Assembly: GCF_039531165.1 (NCBI RefSeq) | Contig: NZ_BAAAPN010000017.1 | Location: forward strand, 1-64,000 | Source of the DNA: Nostocoides_A vanveenii | GTDB taxonomy: Bacteria > Actinomycetota > Actinomycetes > Actinomycetales > Dermatophilaceae | Reading direction: 5' to 3' | DNA length: 64,000 nucleotides | In this document: piece after piece, positions 17,644 to 26,169 of the stretch | Layout of the letters: the number at the start of each line of letters is the position of its first letter | Numbering within the stretch: the stretch's first letter is position 1 | Position numbers and translations under genes: made by a program | Notes under the pieces: model-generated | Database searches by the model: none | What the model saw: the letters and a program-made list of their open reading frames with translations, nothing else | What the model was told of the DNA's origin: nothing

Positions 17644-17669
17644 GGCACGCCAACCTAGGATGGCGCCCC

Positions 17670-18608
17670 ATGACGCAGACATCGCCCACGCGCCCCGCCT
17701 GGGGTTTCGGACTGGCGACCGAGACCGACGATGGCCAGGTGCTGGACGCCTGGTTCCCCAGCCCCGCCCTGGGCGAGCATGACGACTCCGCGCCGGTCCC
17801 ACCGCAGTTGCTGGCGCTGGAGCGCCGCGACGAGGCGCGCGGCGTCCGCGTTCACCACGTGGGCGTGAGCATCGATCTCGATACGGCACCCGCCGGCGCC
17901 CTCGATGCCTATCTCCGCCTCCACCTGCTCTCTCACCGGCTGGTTGCCCCCAACACCATCAATCTCGACGGGATCTTCGGCGCCCTGCCCAATGTCGTGT
18001 GGACCAATCACGGGCCCTGTGCCGTGGACGGCTTCGAGACGACCCGGGCGCGGCTGATGGCACGCGGACCGGTCCAGGTCTTCGGCGTGGACAAGTTCCC
18101 GCGAATGGTCGACTACGTCGTGCCGACGGGCGTGCGCATCGCGGACGCGGATCGCGTCCGGCTCGGTGCCCATCTCGCGGCTGGGACGACCGTCATGCAC
18201 GAGGGCTTCGTCAACTTCAACGCTGGCACGCTCGGCACCTCCATGGTCGAGGGCCGGATCAGCCAGGGGGTCGTCGTCGGCGACGGCTCCGACATCGGCG
18301 GCGGAGCCTCGACGATGGGCACCCTCTCCGGCGGTGGCACCGAACGCGTGCGGATCGGGCAGCGTTGCCTGCTGGGGGCCGAGTCGGGCCTCGGCATCGC
18401 CCTCGGCGACGACTGCGTCGTCGAGGCCGGGCTCTACCTGACCGCCGGCACCAAGGTCACCCTCCCGGACGGAACGGTCGCGAAGGCTCGGGAGTTGTCC
18501 GGACAGAGCAGCCTGTTGTTCTTGCGCAACTCCGTGACGGGTGCGGTCGAGGCCCGGCCGCGTGACGGTCACGGGATCGTGCTGAACTCTGCGCTGCACG
18601 CCAACTGA
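17670..18608 (+). CDS. dapD: Tetrahydrodipicolinate N-succinyltransferase
   Basis: The 312-residue enzyme transfers succinate from succinyl-CoA to tetrahydrodipicolinate, the first committed step of the succinylase DAP route. The C-terminal half shows left-handed beta-helix hexapeptide periodicity (for example GAHLAAGTTVMHEGFVNFN and IGGGASTMGTLSGG). The long N-terminal domain is typical of the actinobacterial DapD type. ATG at 17670 is preferred to an upstream in-frame start because family sequence begins at MTQTSPTRPAWGFGLAT. It acts with dapE (divergent) and dapC (21695-22822). Confidence 0.96.
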   Translation: MTQTSPTRPAWGFGLATETDDGQVLDAWFPSPALGEHDDSAPVPPQLLALERRDEARGVRVHHVGVSIDLDTAPAGALDAYLRLHLLSHRLVAPNTINLDGIFGALPNVVWTNHGPCAVDGFETTRARLMARGPVQVFGVDKFPRMVDYVVPTGVRIADADRVRLGAHLAAGTTVMHEGFVNFNAGTLGTSMVEGRISQGVVVGDGSDIGGGASTMGTLSGGGTERVRIGQRCLLGAESGLGIALGDDCVVEAGLYLTAGTKVTLPDGTVAKARELSGQSSLLFLRNSVTGAVEARPRDGHGIVLNSALHAN

Positions 18609-18691
18609 CCCCGACGACGTCCTCCCGATCCTGGCCGGCAACGGCACGCGGTCGGCACGTAGTCCCTGCCTTCAGCCCGGAGATTCCACAG

Positions 18692-19579
18692 ATGTCCCGC
18701 CCGCCCGACGCCGCGACGCCGGACCCGCGCGTTGCCGCGGCATTCCGTCGGCGCCGCATCGGTGTCGGAGTGGCGCTGGTGGTCTTCCTCGGGGGCTTGG
18801 GCGCGGCCGGGGTCACGGGCTGGCGCTGGTACACCGCGCCCACCTGCCAGGCCACGGCGTCCGGGAGCACCTTCGCCTTCAGTCCGGAGCAGACACAGAA
18901 TGCCGCCACCATCGCCGCGGTGGCCATCAAACGCGGGCTGCCGGCGCGAGCGATCACCATCGCCTTGGCTACCGCTTTGCAGGAGTCCGACCTGCGCAAT
19001 ATCGACCATGGCGACCGCGACTCGGTCGGCCTGTTCCAGCAGCGACCGTCCCAGGGCTGGGGCAGCGCTGAGCAGATCTTGGACCCGGTGTATTCCGCGG
19101 GCGCCTTCTACGACGAGTTGATCAAGGTCGACAACTACGCCGAGCGGCCGATCACCGAGGTCGCCCAAGCCGTGCAGCGCAGTGCCTATCCGAGCGCGTA
19201 TGCCGATCACGAGCAGCAGGGTCGAGCCCTCGCCTCCACATTGGCTGGGCACTCCCCCGCCGGCCTCGCCTGCCGGCTCGCCGATCCGGCGACGCCCGGC
19301 GACGCCCGCGCCCTGAGCGCCGATCTTCGGGCTCAGCTCGGTGAGGTCGCCACGACGCAGGAGGCGGACGGCGGGACGCGGGTGATCGTCCATACGAGCT
19401 CGTCGACGCGGGCCTGGACGGTCGCCGAGTGGGCCATGGCTCAAGCCGACGGCCGCGGCATCACGACGATCGACGTCGCCGACCGCCGCTGGACGCGTGG
19501 CTCCGGCGGGGGCGCGCTGACCTGGGCGAGTACGTCGGCCGAGGCATCTGGGACCACGGTCGTTATCACCATCGATTGA
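18692..19579 (+). CDS. Membrane-anchored secreted protein, lysozyme-like fold suspected
   Basis: The 295-residue protein has a short basic cytoplasmic start, one transmembrane helix (about residues 27-47) and an extracytoplasmic domain. The segment ALQESDLRNIDHGDRDSVGL followed by FQQRPSQGWG resembles the glutamate-containing active region of lytic-transglycosylase-like proteins (ALQES, then GLFQQ). Close relatives are usually annotated as hypothetical. A cell-wall role is plausible but unproven. It lies 83 bases after dapD on the same strand; the gap holds no clear terminator. Confidence 0.7.
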   Translation: MSRPPDAATPDPRVAAAFRRRRIGVGVALVVFLGGLGAAGVTGWRWYTAPTCQATASGSTFAFSPEQTQNAATIAAVAIKRGLPARAITIALATALQESDLRNIDHGDRDSVGLFQQRPSQGWGSAEQILDPVYSAGAFYDELIKVDNYAERPITEVAQAVQRSAYPSAYADHEQQGRALASTLAGHSPAGLACRLADPATPGDARALSADLRAQLGEVATTQEADGGTRVIVHTSSSTRAWTVAEWAMAQADGRGITTIDVADRRWTRGSGGGALTWASTSAEASGTTVVITID

Positions 19580-19600
19580 CGGCCGCCCCGGCCGCTGGCC

Positions 19601-20899
19601 TTAGCGGTCGGTCATCGCGATGTAGTCGCGGGCCGCCTCGCCGATGTAGACCTGACGCGGGCGGCCGATCTTGGTCGCCGGGTCGTTGATCATCTCGCGC
19701 CACTGGGCGATCCAGCCAGGCAGGCGGCCCAAGGCGAACAGGACCGTGAACATGCGCGTCGGGAAGCCCATGGCCTTGTAGATCAGGCCGGTGTAGAAGT
19801 CGACATTGGGATACAGCCGGCGCTCGACGAAGTAGTCGTCGGCTAGGGCGATCTCTTCGAGGCGCTTGGCGATCTCGAGCAGGGGGTCGTCGGCGCCGAG
19901 CTTGCCGAGGATCTCATCCGCCGTCGCCTTGATGATCGACGCGCGCGGGTCGTAGTTCTTGTAGACCCGGTGGCCGAAGCCCATCAGCCGCTGGTTGGTC
20001 TCCTTGTTCTTGATCTTCGTCATGAAGGCCTGCGGGTCCTCACCAGAAGAGTGCAGCGCGCCCAGCATCTCCAGCACCTGCTGGTTGGCACCGCCGTGCA
20101 GCGGACCGAAGAGGGCATTGATGCCCGCCGAGATCGACGCGAACATATTGGCCTGCGAGGACCCAACCAGGCGCACGGTCGACGTCGAGCAGTTCTGCTC
20201 GTGATCGGCGTGCAGGAGCAGGAGCAGGTCGAGTCCCTTGACGACGACCGGATCCAGCTCATAGGGCTCCGCGGGGAAACCGAAGGTCATCCGCAGGAAA
20301 TTCTCGGTCACCGAGAGCGAGTTGTCCGGGTAGAGGAAGGGCTGGCCGACGCTCTTCTTATAGGCATAGGCCGCGATCGTGGGCAGCTTGGCGAGCAACC
20401 GGAAGGTGGAGATCTCGACTTGGTCGGGGTCGAAGGGGTCAAGGCTGTCCTGATAGAAGGTCGACAGCGCCGACACCGCGGAGGACAGGACCGGCATCGG
20501 GTGGGCGTCGCGGGGGAAGCCGTTGAAGAAGAGCTTGAGGTCTTCGTGCAACAACGTATGCCGGCGCACCTTGGCGTCGAAGGCGGCAAACTCTTGCGCG
20601 GTGGGCAGCTTGCCGTAGATCAGCAGATAGGTGGTCTCGAGGAAGTTGGAGTGCTCGGCGAGCTGCTCGATCGGGTAGCCGCGATAGCGCAAGATCCCCT
20701 TGTCGCCGTCGATGAAGGTGATGGCGCTCGAACACGAGGCGGTATTGACGAAGCCGGTGTCGAGGGTGACATCGCCGGTCTCCTTGAGCAGGGCCGAGAT
20801 GTCGAGTCCGTCATTGCCCTCGGTCGCCGGCACGCCGCGCAACGTGAGCTGCTTGTCTCCGACGGTCAGGGTGCCACTGCGTGCTTCGCCATCAGCCAT
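19601..20899 (-). CDS. gltA: Citrate synthase
   Basis: The 432-residue protein is a type II hexameric-like citrate synthase, condensing oxaloacetate and acetyl-CoA at entry to the TCA cycle. Conserved blocks include FIDGDKGILRYRGYPIEQLA, LHADHEQNCSTSTVR, FGPLHGGANQQVLEML and MGFGHRVYKNYDPR, which carry the active-site histidines; the catalytic aspartate is in NVDFYTG. ATG at 20899 gives the usual length. TAGCGT lies only four bases before the ATG, so I do not propose it as a leaderless promoter. Upstream there is an imperfect inverted repeat around GCCCCCTGATCATCAATGGGGC. Confidence 0.97.
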   Translation of the reverse strand: MADGEARSGTLTVGDKQLTLRGVPATEGNDGLDISALLKETGDVTLDTGFVNTASCSSAITFIDGDKGILRYRGYPIEQLAEHSNFLETTYLLIYGKLPTAQEFAAFDAKVRRHTLLHEDLKLFFNGFPRDAHPMPVLSSAVSALSTFYQDSLDPFDPDQVEISTFRLLAKLPTIAAYAYKKSVGQPFLYPDNSLSVTENFLRMTFGFPAEPYELDPVVVKGLDLLLLLHADHEQNCSTSTVRLVGSSQANMFASISAGINALFGPLHGGANQQVLEMLGALHSSGEDPQAFMTKIKNKETNQRLMGFGHRVYKNYDPRASIIKATADEILGKLGADDPLLEIAKRLEEIALADDYFVERRLYPNVDFYTGLIYKAMGFPTRMFTVLFALGRLPGWIAQWREMINDPATKIGRPRQVYIGEAARDYIAMTDR

Positions 20900-21001
20900 G
20901 GCGCGACGCTACCGCACCGTGGACGCGGCAGGTAGGCATGTCCTGCTCACACAGATGCTCAGGATGGCCCCCTGATCATCAATGGGGCAGAGCGCATCTC
21001 G

Positions 21002-21035
21002 ATGACCATATGATGCGCTTATGTCATAATGATGC
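21002..21035 (+). promoter_or_regulatory. Promoter/operator of the vapBC-like operon
   Basis: ATGACC at 21002-21007 and CATAAT at 21025-21030, 17 bases apart, form a good -35/-10 pair. The start codon begins five bases after the -10, so the mRNA would be leaderless or nearly so. Inside it lie the palindrome TTATGTCATAA (21019-21029) and a direct repeat ATGATGC (21010-21016 and 21029-21035), a layout expected if the antitoxin represses its own promoter. Confidence 0.55.
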
Positions 21036-21260
21036 ATGCGAACGACCTTGAGCATCGACGATGAGGTCTTCACGGCCGCGCGAGTTATCGCCGCTGACGA
21101 AGGCCGGACGATTGGCAGCGTCATCTCTGAGTTGGCGCGCCGATCGCTCAGTCCGACGCGCCTGACCGTCGCCGCGGACGGGTTTCCCGTCTTCGACGCC
21201 CCGGCAAATCTGACGCCGCTCACCCACGATGTCGTCGCCAGAGCCCTGGATGAGGAATGA
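21036..21260 (+). CDS. VapB-type antitoxin
   Basis: The 74-residue protein starts MRTTLSIDDEVFTAARVIA, a ribbon-helix-helix-like DNA-binding N-terminus, and has an acidic C-terminus ending ALDEE that would wrap the toxin. It overlaps the following PIN-domain gene by four bases (ATGA), the standard antitoxin-toxin coupling. Autorepression through the palindromic promoter region just upstream is likely. No other partner is near. Confidence 0.85.
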   Translation: MRTTLSIDDEVFTAARVIAADEGRTIGSVISELARRSLSPTRLTVAADGFPVFDAPANLTPLTHDVVARALDEE

Positions 21261-21688
21261 CCGCAGGCCTACCGGACGTAAACGTGCTGCTGGCGCTTAT
21301 GTGGCCGCAGCACATCGGTCACCTCGCGGCGCGTGCCTGGTTGCGCGGTCATGCTGCTACTGGCTGGGCGACCACACCGATCACCGAATCGGGATTCGTC
21401 CGGCTGTCATGCAATCGCGCAGTGGTGCAAGCACCGACTGATCCGCCGGGAGCACTTGCCGCTCTCGCCCAGTTGACGGCCGTGGGCAGCCACCGGTTCG
21501 TTGCGGACGAGGTCGTGGGTGTCCTGGCCCCGCAGTTCGTGTCGCATGTCCGGGGCTATCGACACGTAACCGACGCGCATTTGCTCAGCATCTGCGCTCA
21601 GGCCGGTCTGACTATGGTGACTTTCGACCGGGGTATGACGTCGCTCGCCCCTCGGAACTCCGCCTTGATCCACGTCCTCGATACCTGA
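21257..21688 (+). CDS. VapC-type PIN-domain ribonuclease toxin
   Basis: The 143-residue PIN protein has the acidic residues expected for the Mg-dependent nuclease: Asp7 in PDVNVLLAL, Glu in ITESGFVR, Asp in HVTDAHLLS and Asp in VTFDRGM. TA-encoded VapC proteins cleave tRNA or rRNA; the target cannot be predicted. The quartet is complete, unlike the decayed PIN gene at 39162-39550, so this module looks functional. It is convergent with dapC, six bases between stops. Confidence 0.88.
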   Translation: MTAGLPDVNVLLALMWPQHIGHLAARAWLRGHAATGWATTPITESGFVRLSCNRAVVQAPTDPPGALAALAQLTAVGSHRFVADEVVGVLAPQFVSHVRGYRHVTDAHLLSICAQAGLTMVTFDRGMTSLAPRNSALIHVLDT

Positions 21689-21694
21689 GGGATC

Positions 21695-22822
21695 TCAGGC
21701 GGACAGGCGGGCCGCCGCTTCCGCGATGTGCGCGTCGGTCGCCGTCAAGGCGATGCGCACGTGGCGGGCCCCGGCCGCGCCATAGAAGGCGCCCGGGGCG
21801 GCCAAGACGCCAAGGTCGGCTAGCCGGCCGATGGTGATCCAGCAGTCCTCGTCGGCGCTCGCCCACAGATAGAGCCCGGCCTCGGAGTCGTCGACCCGCA
21901 GCCCGTATGCCGCCACCCCCGCCAGCAGCGTCGCGCGGCGCGCGGCATACCGGGCCTTTTGCTCCACGACGTGGGTCTCGTCGGCCAGGGCGGCGATCAT
22001 CGCGCGCTGCACCGGCCAGGGCATCATCATCCCGGCGTGCTTGCGCACCTCGAGCAGTTCGCGGATCAGCACCGGATCCCCGGCCGCGAAGGCTGCGCGG
22101 TAGCCCGCGAGATTCGACTGCTTGGACAGGGAGTACACGCAGAGCAGCCCCTCATGGGAGCCGCCGGTGACGCGGGGGTCGAGGATCGACGGCGTGGTCG
22201 GGGGCTCGCCGTGGGCGGCCGGCTCGCGCGGGCGCCAGTCGAGCTCGGCATAGCACTCGTCGGAGGCGACGATCACCCCGTGCCGCCGCGCCCAGTCCAC
22301 GACCTTCGCCAGGTGCTCGATGCCGAGCACCTTGCCGGTGGGATTGCTCGGGCTGTTGAGCCACAACAGTTTTGGCGTGGTCGAACGCGTCAAGGGGCCT
22401 AGTGCGGTGAGCGAGTCCACCGGCACGGGCGTTGCACCGGCGAGGCGGGCGCCCACGTCATACGTCGGGTAGGCGGCTCGCGGGAAGGCGACGATATCGC
22501 CGGCGCCGAGACCGAGCAGGGTGGGCAGCCAGGCGACCAGTTCCTTGGACCCGATGGTGGGCAGAACGCCGTCGGGGTCGAGCCCCTCGACGCCGCGGCG
22601 AGCGGCGAACCAGGTCGCGACGGCCTCGCGCAGGTCGGGCGTGCCATAGGTCTGGGGGTAGCCGGGGGCGTCGGCGGCGGCGCGCAGGGCGTCTTGGACG
22701 ACCTGGGGAGTCGGGTCGACGGGGGTGCCGATGGAGAGGTCGATCAGGCCCCCGGCGTGCGAACTCGCCCGCGCCTTGTAGGGCGCGAGCGAGTCCCAGG
22801 GAAAGTCGGGCAGTGAGCGCAT
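21695..22822 (-). CDS. dapC: Succinyldiaminopimelate aminotransferase DapC
   Basis: This class I PLP aminotransferase of 375 residues has the Schiff-base lysine in YSLSKQSNLAGYR and conserved NSPSNPTGKVL and SDECYAELDW blocks. The actinobacterial subgroup beside a 7Fe ferredoxin gene is DapC, which makes N-succinyl-LL-DAP from the keto precursor. It starts three bases after the fdxA stop, an arrangement also known in mycobacteria, so the two are cotranscribed. With dapD and dapE nearby it completes most of the succinylase branch. Confidence 0.93.
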   Translation of the reverse strand: MRSLPDFPWDSLAPYKARASSHAGGLIDLSIGTPVDPTPQVVQDALRAAADAPGYPQTYGTPDLREAVATWFAARRGVEGLDPDGVLPTIGSKELVAWLPTLLGLGAGDIVAFPRAAYPTYDVGARLAGATPVPVDSLTALGPLTRSTTPKLLWLNSPSNPTGKVLGIEHLAKVVDWARRHGVIVASDECYAELDWRPREPAAHGEPPTTPSILDPRVTGGSHEGLLCVYSLSKQSNLAGYRAAFAAGDPVLIRELLEVRKHAGMMMPWPVQRAMIAALADETHVVEQKARYAARRATLLAGVAAYGLRVDDSEAGLYLWASADEDCWITIGRLADLGVLAAPGAFYGAAGARHVRIALTATDAHIAEAAARLSA

Positions 22823-22825
22823 GCC

Positions 22826-23152
22826 CTATTCGGCTTGCTCCTGCGGGGGCAGCGCCATGATCAGCGGGTGATCCTTGTTGATCAGGCCGAGCTTGGCGGC
22901 GCCGCCCGGGCTGCCGAGGTCGTCGAAGAACTCGACATTGGCCTTGTAGTAGTCGGCCCACTGCTCGGGCACGTCGTCCTCGTAATAGATCGCCTCGACC
23001 GGGCAGACCGGCTCACACGCGCCGCAGTCGACGCACTCGTCGGGGTGGATGTAGAGCATCCGATCGCCCTCGTAGATGCAATCGACCGGACACTCCTCGA
23101 TGCAGGCCTTGTCCTTGAGGTCCACGCACGGCTGGGCAATCACATACGTCAT
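22826..23152 (-). CDS. fdxA: 7Fe ferredoxin (3Fe-4S/4Fe-4S)
   Basis: The 108-residue electron carrier has cysteines for a 3Fe-4S cluster at the start (CVDLKDKACIEECPVDC) and for a 4Fe-4S cluster (CVDCGACEPVCP). Its C-terminal extension is typical of actinobacterial FdxA/FdxC. ATG at 23152 gives MTYVIAQPCVDL, the exact family start. TAGAAT ends seven bases upstream, so the transcript is probably leaderless. It is followed by dapC and divergent from the hydrolase gene at 23195. Confidence 0.96.
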   Translation of the reverse strand: MTYVIAQPCVDLKDKACIEECPVDCIYEGDRMLYIHPDECVDCGACEPVCPVEAIYYEDDVPEQWADYYKANVEFFDDLGSPGGAAKLGLINKDHPLIMALPPQEQAE

Positions 23153-23159
23153 GCCAGGC

Positions 23160-23188
23160 ATTCTATGGGGGGCCCGCAGGCATACGCT
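23160..23188. promoter_or_regulatory. Divergent leaderless promoters of fdxA and the hydrolase gene
   Basis: TAGAAT on the minus strand (23165-23160) is seven bases before the fdxA ATG. TACGCT on the plus strand (23183-23188) is six bases before the hydrolase ATG. Both fit TANNNT. The 42-base gap between the start codons leaves no room for conventional leaders with ribosome binding sites. Confidence 0.5.
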
Positions 23189-23194
23189 GCCCGG

Positions 23195-23890
23195 ATGACT
23201 GTTGTGCCATCCGACACCATCGCCACCGAAGCGGGCGCCATGCCGGCGCACGTGTGGCTGCCGCCAGCCGGGCACGGGCCGGGCATCGTGCTCTTCCAGG
23301 AGATCTTCGGGATCAGCCCGTATGTCGAGCGGCGGGCCGCCGATCTGGCCGCGCTCGGCAATGTCGTCGTGGCACCTGAGTTCTACTGGCGCCTCGGGGC
23401 GTCCGGCGTGGCCAATGGGCCGGACATGCTCACCGAGGGGTTGGCGCTCGTGCAGCGCTTCGATTGGGAGGCCGGGGTGCGGGACGGGGCGACGGCATAC
23501 GGCTGGCTGCGCGAGCGGCCGGAGGTGACCGGAGCGGTGGGGCTGGTGGGCTTCTGCTTCGGCGGGGGCTTGGCCTTCAATGTGGCGGCGATCACCGACC
23601 CGGCGTTGCTGGTCAGCTATTACGGCTCGGCCCTGCCGGGCCTGCTGGATCTGGCGCCGCAGGTGAGTGCGCCGAGCCTGCATCATTTCGGGCAGGCCGA
23701 CAGCTATATCGACGGCGACGCGGTGGCGCGGATCCGCGCGGCGGTCGACGGGCCGGAGGTCGAGTTCTACACCTACCCCGAGGCCGACCACGCCTTCGAC
23801 AATGCCGACTTCGTCAGCTATCACCCGCAGGCGTCGACGATCGCCTGGGGGATGACCGAGAAGTTCTTGCGAAAGCACTTGCCCGCGTGA
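23195..23890 (+). CDS. Dienelactone hydrolase family protein
   Basis: The 231-residue alpha/beta hydrolase has the dienelactone hydrolase nucleophile elbow GFCFGGG (catalytic Cys) and the histidine in EADHAFDNADF. The Asp is probably in the loop FGQADSYID. Members hydrolyse dienelactones or related esters; the natural substrate is unknown here. ATG at 23195 is supported by a TACGCT hexamer six bases upstream. Its stop overlaps the GTG of the acetyltransferase gene by four bases, so the two form an operon. Confidence 0.88.
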   Translation: MTVVPSDTIATEAGAMPAHVWLPPAGHGPGIVLFQEIFGISPYVERRAADLAALGNVVVAPEFYWRLGASGVANGPDMLTEGLALVQRFDWEAGVRDGATAYGWLRERPEVTGAVGLVGFCFGGGLAFNVAAITDPALLVSYYGSALPGLLDLAPQVSAPSLHHFGQADSYIDGDAVARIRAAVDGPEVEFYTYPEADHAFDNADFVSYHPQASTIAWGMTEKFLRKHLPA

Positions 23891-24930
23891 GGGATTCGGG
23901 GCCGGTCGCTGCGAGCGACGAGGTGCGGGCGGTGGTTCGTTTCCGGATCGAGCCGGCGCCGCCGCCCGGCGAGCCGTACCTGACCGATGCGGTCGGCACG
24001 GTTATCGTCAACGGCCCGGACGAGATCGTCTTAGCGACGCGTCGTGGGCGGGTCGCGATCCCCCGGCGCCTCGTGGTCGCCACCAGGATCGTCCCGCCGG
24101 CGCCGCCGAGACGGGGCGTGGTCGGTGGTGAGTTGGCTCCGCTGGAGCTGCATCGGGAGGTAGCCGACTCGTGGCCGCCGATGGAGCGCACGCAACTGGG
24201 CGACTGGATCCTGCGGGCGTCCCGCGGCTTCACCTCGCGCGGGAATTCCGTTGTCCCGGTTGGTGATCCGGGCCTGCCGTTGAATGCAGCGCTGGATGCT
24301 GTCGAAAGCTGGTATGCCGATCGCGGACTCCCGGCCAACCTCACCCTGGCCGATCCGCGGCCGTCTACCGATGCGGCCGGTGTGCTCACGGTCGATGTGT
24401 CACGCGATCCCGTCGGCGCGCTGCTCATCGACCGCGGGTATGCCGTGTCCGACCCGAGCCTCTTCCTGACCGCCACGCCCGCGGTCGTCCACCGATCCTT
24501 GGTCGGCATGGCCCGGGTCGAACGCGGGCCGGCCGGCCGGGTCACCGTGCAGGCCGACAGGGCACTGACAGATGCGTGGCTGGCGTGCTATGAGGGCTAT
24601 CGGAGCAACGACGCCGAGGCCGCACGGGCAATCATGACCGGCTCCCCCGCACAGGCGTTCGCCACGGCGCTCATGGATGGGCGCGCGGTGGGTGTGGGCC
24701 GGCTCGGGATGAGCGGCTCATGGGGCGGGCTGGCCGCGATGTGGGTGGACCCGGCATACCGCCGCAGCGGAGTGGCCCAGGGGATGATGGGCGAACTCGT
24801 CGCTGCCGCAACCGATCTCGGCGCGCAACGCCTGCACCTGCAGGTATGGGCGCACAACGAGCCCGCTCTCGCGCTCTACCGCCGCCTCGGCTTCCGCGTC
24901 CACCACGCCTATGTCAACGCCACCGGCTAA
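23887..24930 (+). CDS. GNAT N-acetyltransferase with N-terminal SH3-like domain (Rv0428c-like)
   Basis: The 347-residue protein has an N-terminal strand-rich domain (about residues 10-70, including TVIVNGPDEIVLATRRGRVA) and a C-terminal GNAT domain. The acetyl-CoA-binding loop is near VDPAYRRSGVAQGMMGELV, and NEPALALYRRLGF is a typical GNAT ending. The domain pairing resembles mycobacterial Rv0428c; the substrate is unknown. GTG at 23887 overlaps the hydrolase stop (GTGA). The TAA stop is also the left target-site copy of the IS inserted directly after it, so the gene just escaped disruption. Confidence 0.8.
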   Translation: MRDSGPVAASDEVRAVVRFRIEPAPPPGEPYLTDAVGTVIVNGPDEIVLATRRGRVAIPRRLVVATRIVPPAPPRRGVVGGELAPLELHREVADSWPPMERTQLGDWILRASRGFTSRGNSVVPVGDPGLPLNAALDAVESWYADRGLPANLTLADPRPSTDAAGVLTVDVSRDPVGALLIDRGYAVSDPSLFLTATPAVVHRSLVGMARVERGPAGRVTVQADRALTDAWLACYEGYRSNDAEAARAIMTGSPAQAFATALMDGRAVGVGRLGMSGSWGGLAAMWVDPAYRRSGVAQGMMGELVAAATDLGAQRLHLQVWAHNEPALALYRRLGFRVHHAYVNATG

Positions 24931-25077
24931 CCTCCGTCTTTCACGGGGCAGCGGTTTGATGACGTGAGGTGCGTGGAGGGGCTGTCGGCGTGTGGGGGCA
25001 GGCGTTGGTGCCGCGTGGCGCTGCGGTGCGGGTTTTCGAGGGTCCTTGGGTCGCGGTGGTCAGGGCCGAGTGTGTTG

Positions 25078-26048
25078 TCAGGTCAGGAGCGGGATGGCCA
25101 TCACAGCGGTGAATGCGGCGATGGCGGCCTGGGTCCAGGNCAGCCAGGCGGTCAGGTCGCCGCGATCGCGACCGCGAGAAGCCAGGCGGTGTTGATGCCG
25201 TACTCGCGGTGGGGGTACCTCCCGCTTGCGGGGGAGGGGAAGCGGCCGAGGCCGGTGTCTTTCGCGTGCCGGATGCCGTCTTCGACGCGGGCGTGGGCGC
25301 GGTGGCGGGCTGCGAGGAACGCCAACTGTCCGGTGGTGGTGTTGGTCGCGAATGCTTGGTAGCGCCACCCGTCGGCGTGTTCGAAGAGGGAGAGTTGCGC
25401 GCCGGGGTGGGGGTGTTCCCGACGCACGATCACCCGCATCCCGGTCGGCCATTTCTCGGTCATCTCCTTCGGGAGTAGGCCGGTGATCTCGACGATGTCG
25501 GCGTGCTCACGGACATCCCCGTCGGTGTCCATCGCGGGGGTCCAGGCCCGTTTCGGCACCCGCGTGATGGCCTCGCGGATGGTCTCGGTGACCGCGAACC
25601 CGACGCGGTACTGGACCGAACGGCCCCGCCTCCCACTGGTTTTCGCGGTGTTCATCCTGGTGATCCAGTCCAGCAGCTCGTGGGCGTACCCGGCCCCATC
25701 GACCCGAAACAGGAGGCTCTTGCGGTGCGGGGCGGGGATGTGCGCGATCGCCTCGCTCAACACGCCGGTGTGGTCGGCGGCGGTGTTCGAGCCGGCGTTC
25801 CCCGGCCGCAACGTCGCGGCGAGCAGTTCGCCGGTGTTATCGCACCAGACCCCGATCGGGTGATACCCGAAGGTCTTCTTAAACGTCCGCGCCGCGTGTT
25901 CCTTCTCCGAGTGGGCGATCACGATCGTGGCGTCGACATCCAGCACGACCAGATCCTTCGGCAACGTGCTGTCGGCCACTCGGGGCCGCCGGGAGCCCGC
26001 CCGGTCACCAGATATCGCCAACCCGCTCGACCACGAAGTACGCTTCAC
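25078..26048 (-). pseudogene. IS1380-family DDE transposase, broken
   Basis: Reading from GTG 26048, the first 15 or so codons (MKRTSWSSGLAISGD) are normal. The frame then jumps to the middle of the catalytic domain (LPKDLVVLDVDATIVIAHSE, first catalytic Asp), losing roughly 150 residues. The DDE domain continues through FRVDGAGYAHELLDW, and EYGINTAWLLAVAIAA marks its end. At about 25160 one base is missing, so DLTAWL is in another frame. After the N at 25140 the text resumes at the extreme C-terminus (WTQAAIAAFTAVMAIPLLT). The protein is not functional as written. Confidence 0.8.
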
Positions 26049-26169
26049 CTACGGAGTGCCTTCCCGCTCAGGAACTTTGAACTGTCGTAAGTCCAAGTAT
26101 CCCGTTGCAGGACAGGCACTTCCGTACTTTCACACCCCAGACACGCCGATCACTCATGCACGATCGAGG
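26008..26169 (-). repeat. 162-bp direct repeat, copy 1 (IS1380 5' end)
   Basis: This segment is nearly identical to 35049-35210: same orientation, offset 9041 bases, three or four mismatches and no gaps. It covers the transposase-side IS end, the untranslated leader and the first codons of the transposase. Confidence 0.93.
26055..26120 (-). promoter_or_regulatory. Leader hairpin over the transposase ribosome binding site (copy A)
   Basis: On the minus strand AGTGCCT (26120-26114) pairs with AGGCACT (26061-26055), the latter ending six bases before the GTG start at 26048. The 3' arm includes the only purine-rich stretch near the start (GGGAAGG), so folding would hide it. The homologous leader at 34804-34868 keeps the pairing with different bases. 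Confidence 0.55.

Larger units (their letters stand above)
24931..26169 (-). mobile_element. IS1380-family insertion sequence, internally damaged
   Basis: The outer ends are imperfect inverted repeats: CCTCCGTCTTTCACGG at the left and, read inward, CCTCGATCGTGCATGA at the right. The element is flanked by a 4-bp direct repeat CTAA (24927-24930 and 26170-26173), the duplication size typical of the IS1380 family. It holds a minus-strand transposase gene. As written it is about 1.24 kb, shorter than the usual 1.6-1.7 kb, because an N-terminal part of the transposase is deleted and the N at 25140 seems to stand for a collapsed gap. The last 162 bases are repeated near 35.1 kb. Confidence 0.85.

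Noticed and set aside
19580..19600. Terminator hairpin between the membrane protein and gltA
   Set aside because: GGCCGCCCCGGCCGC gives only a short imperfect stem with no T tract.
20900..21001. Leaderless gltA from TAGCGT
   Set aside because: The hexamer ends only four bases before the ATG, too close for a start at +1; the real promoter is probably further upstream.
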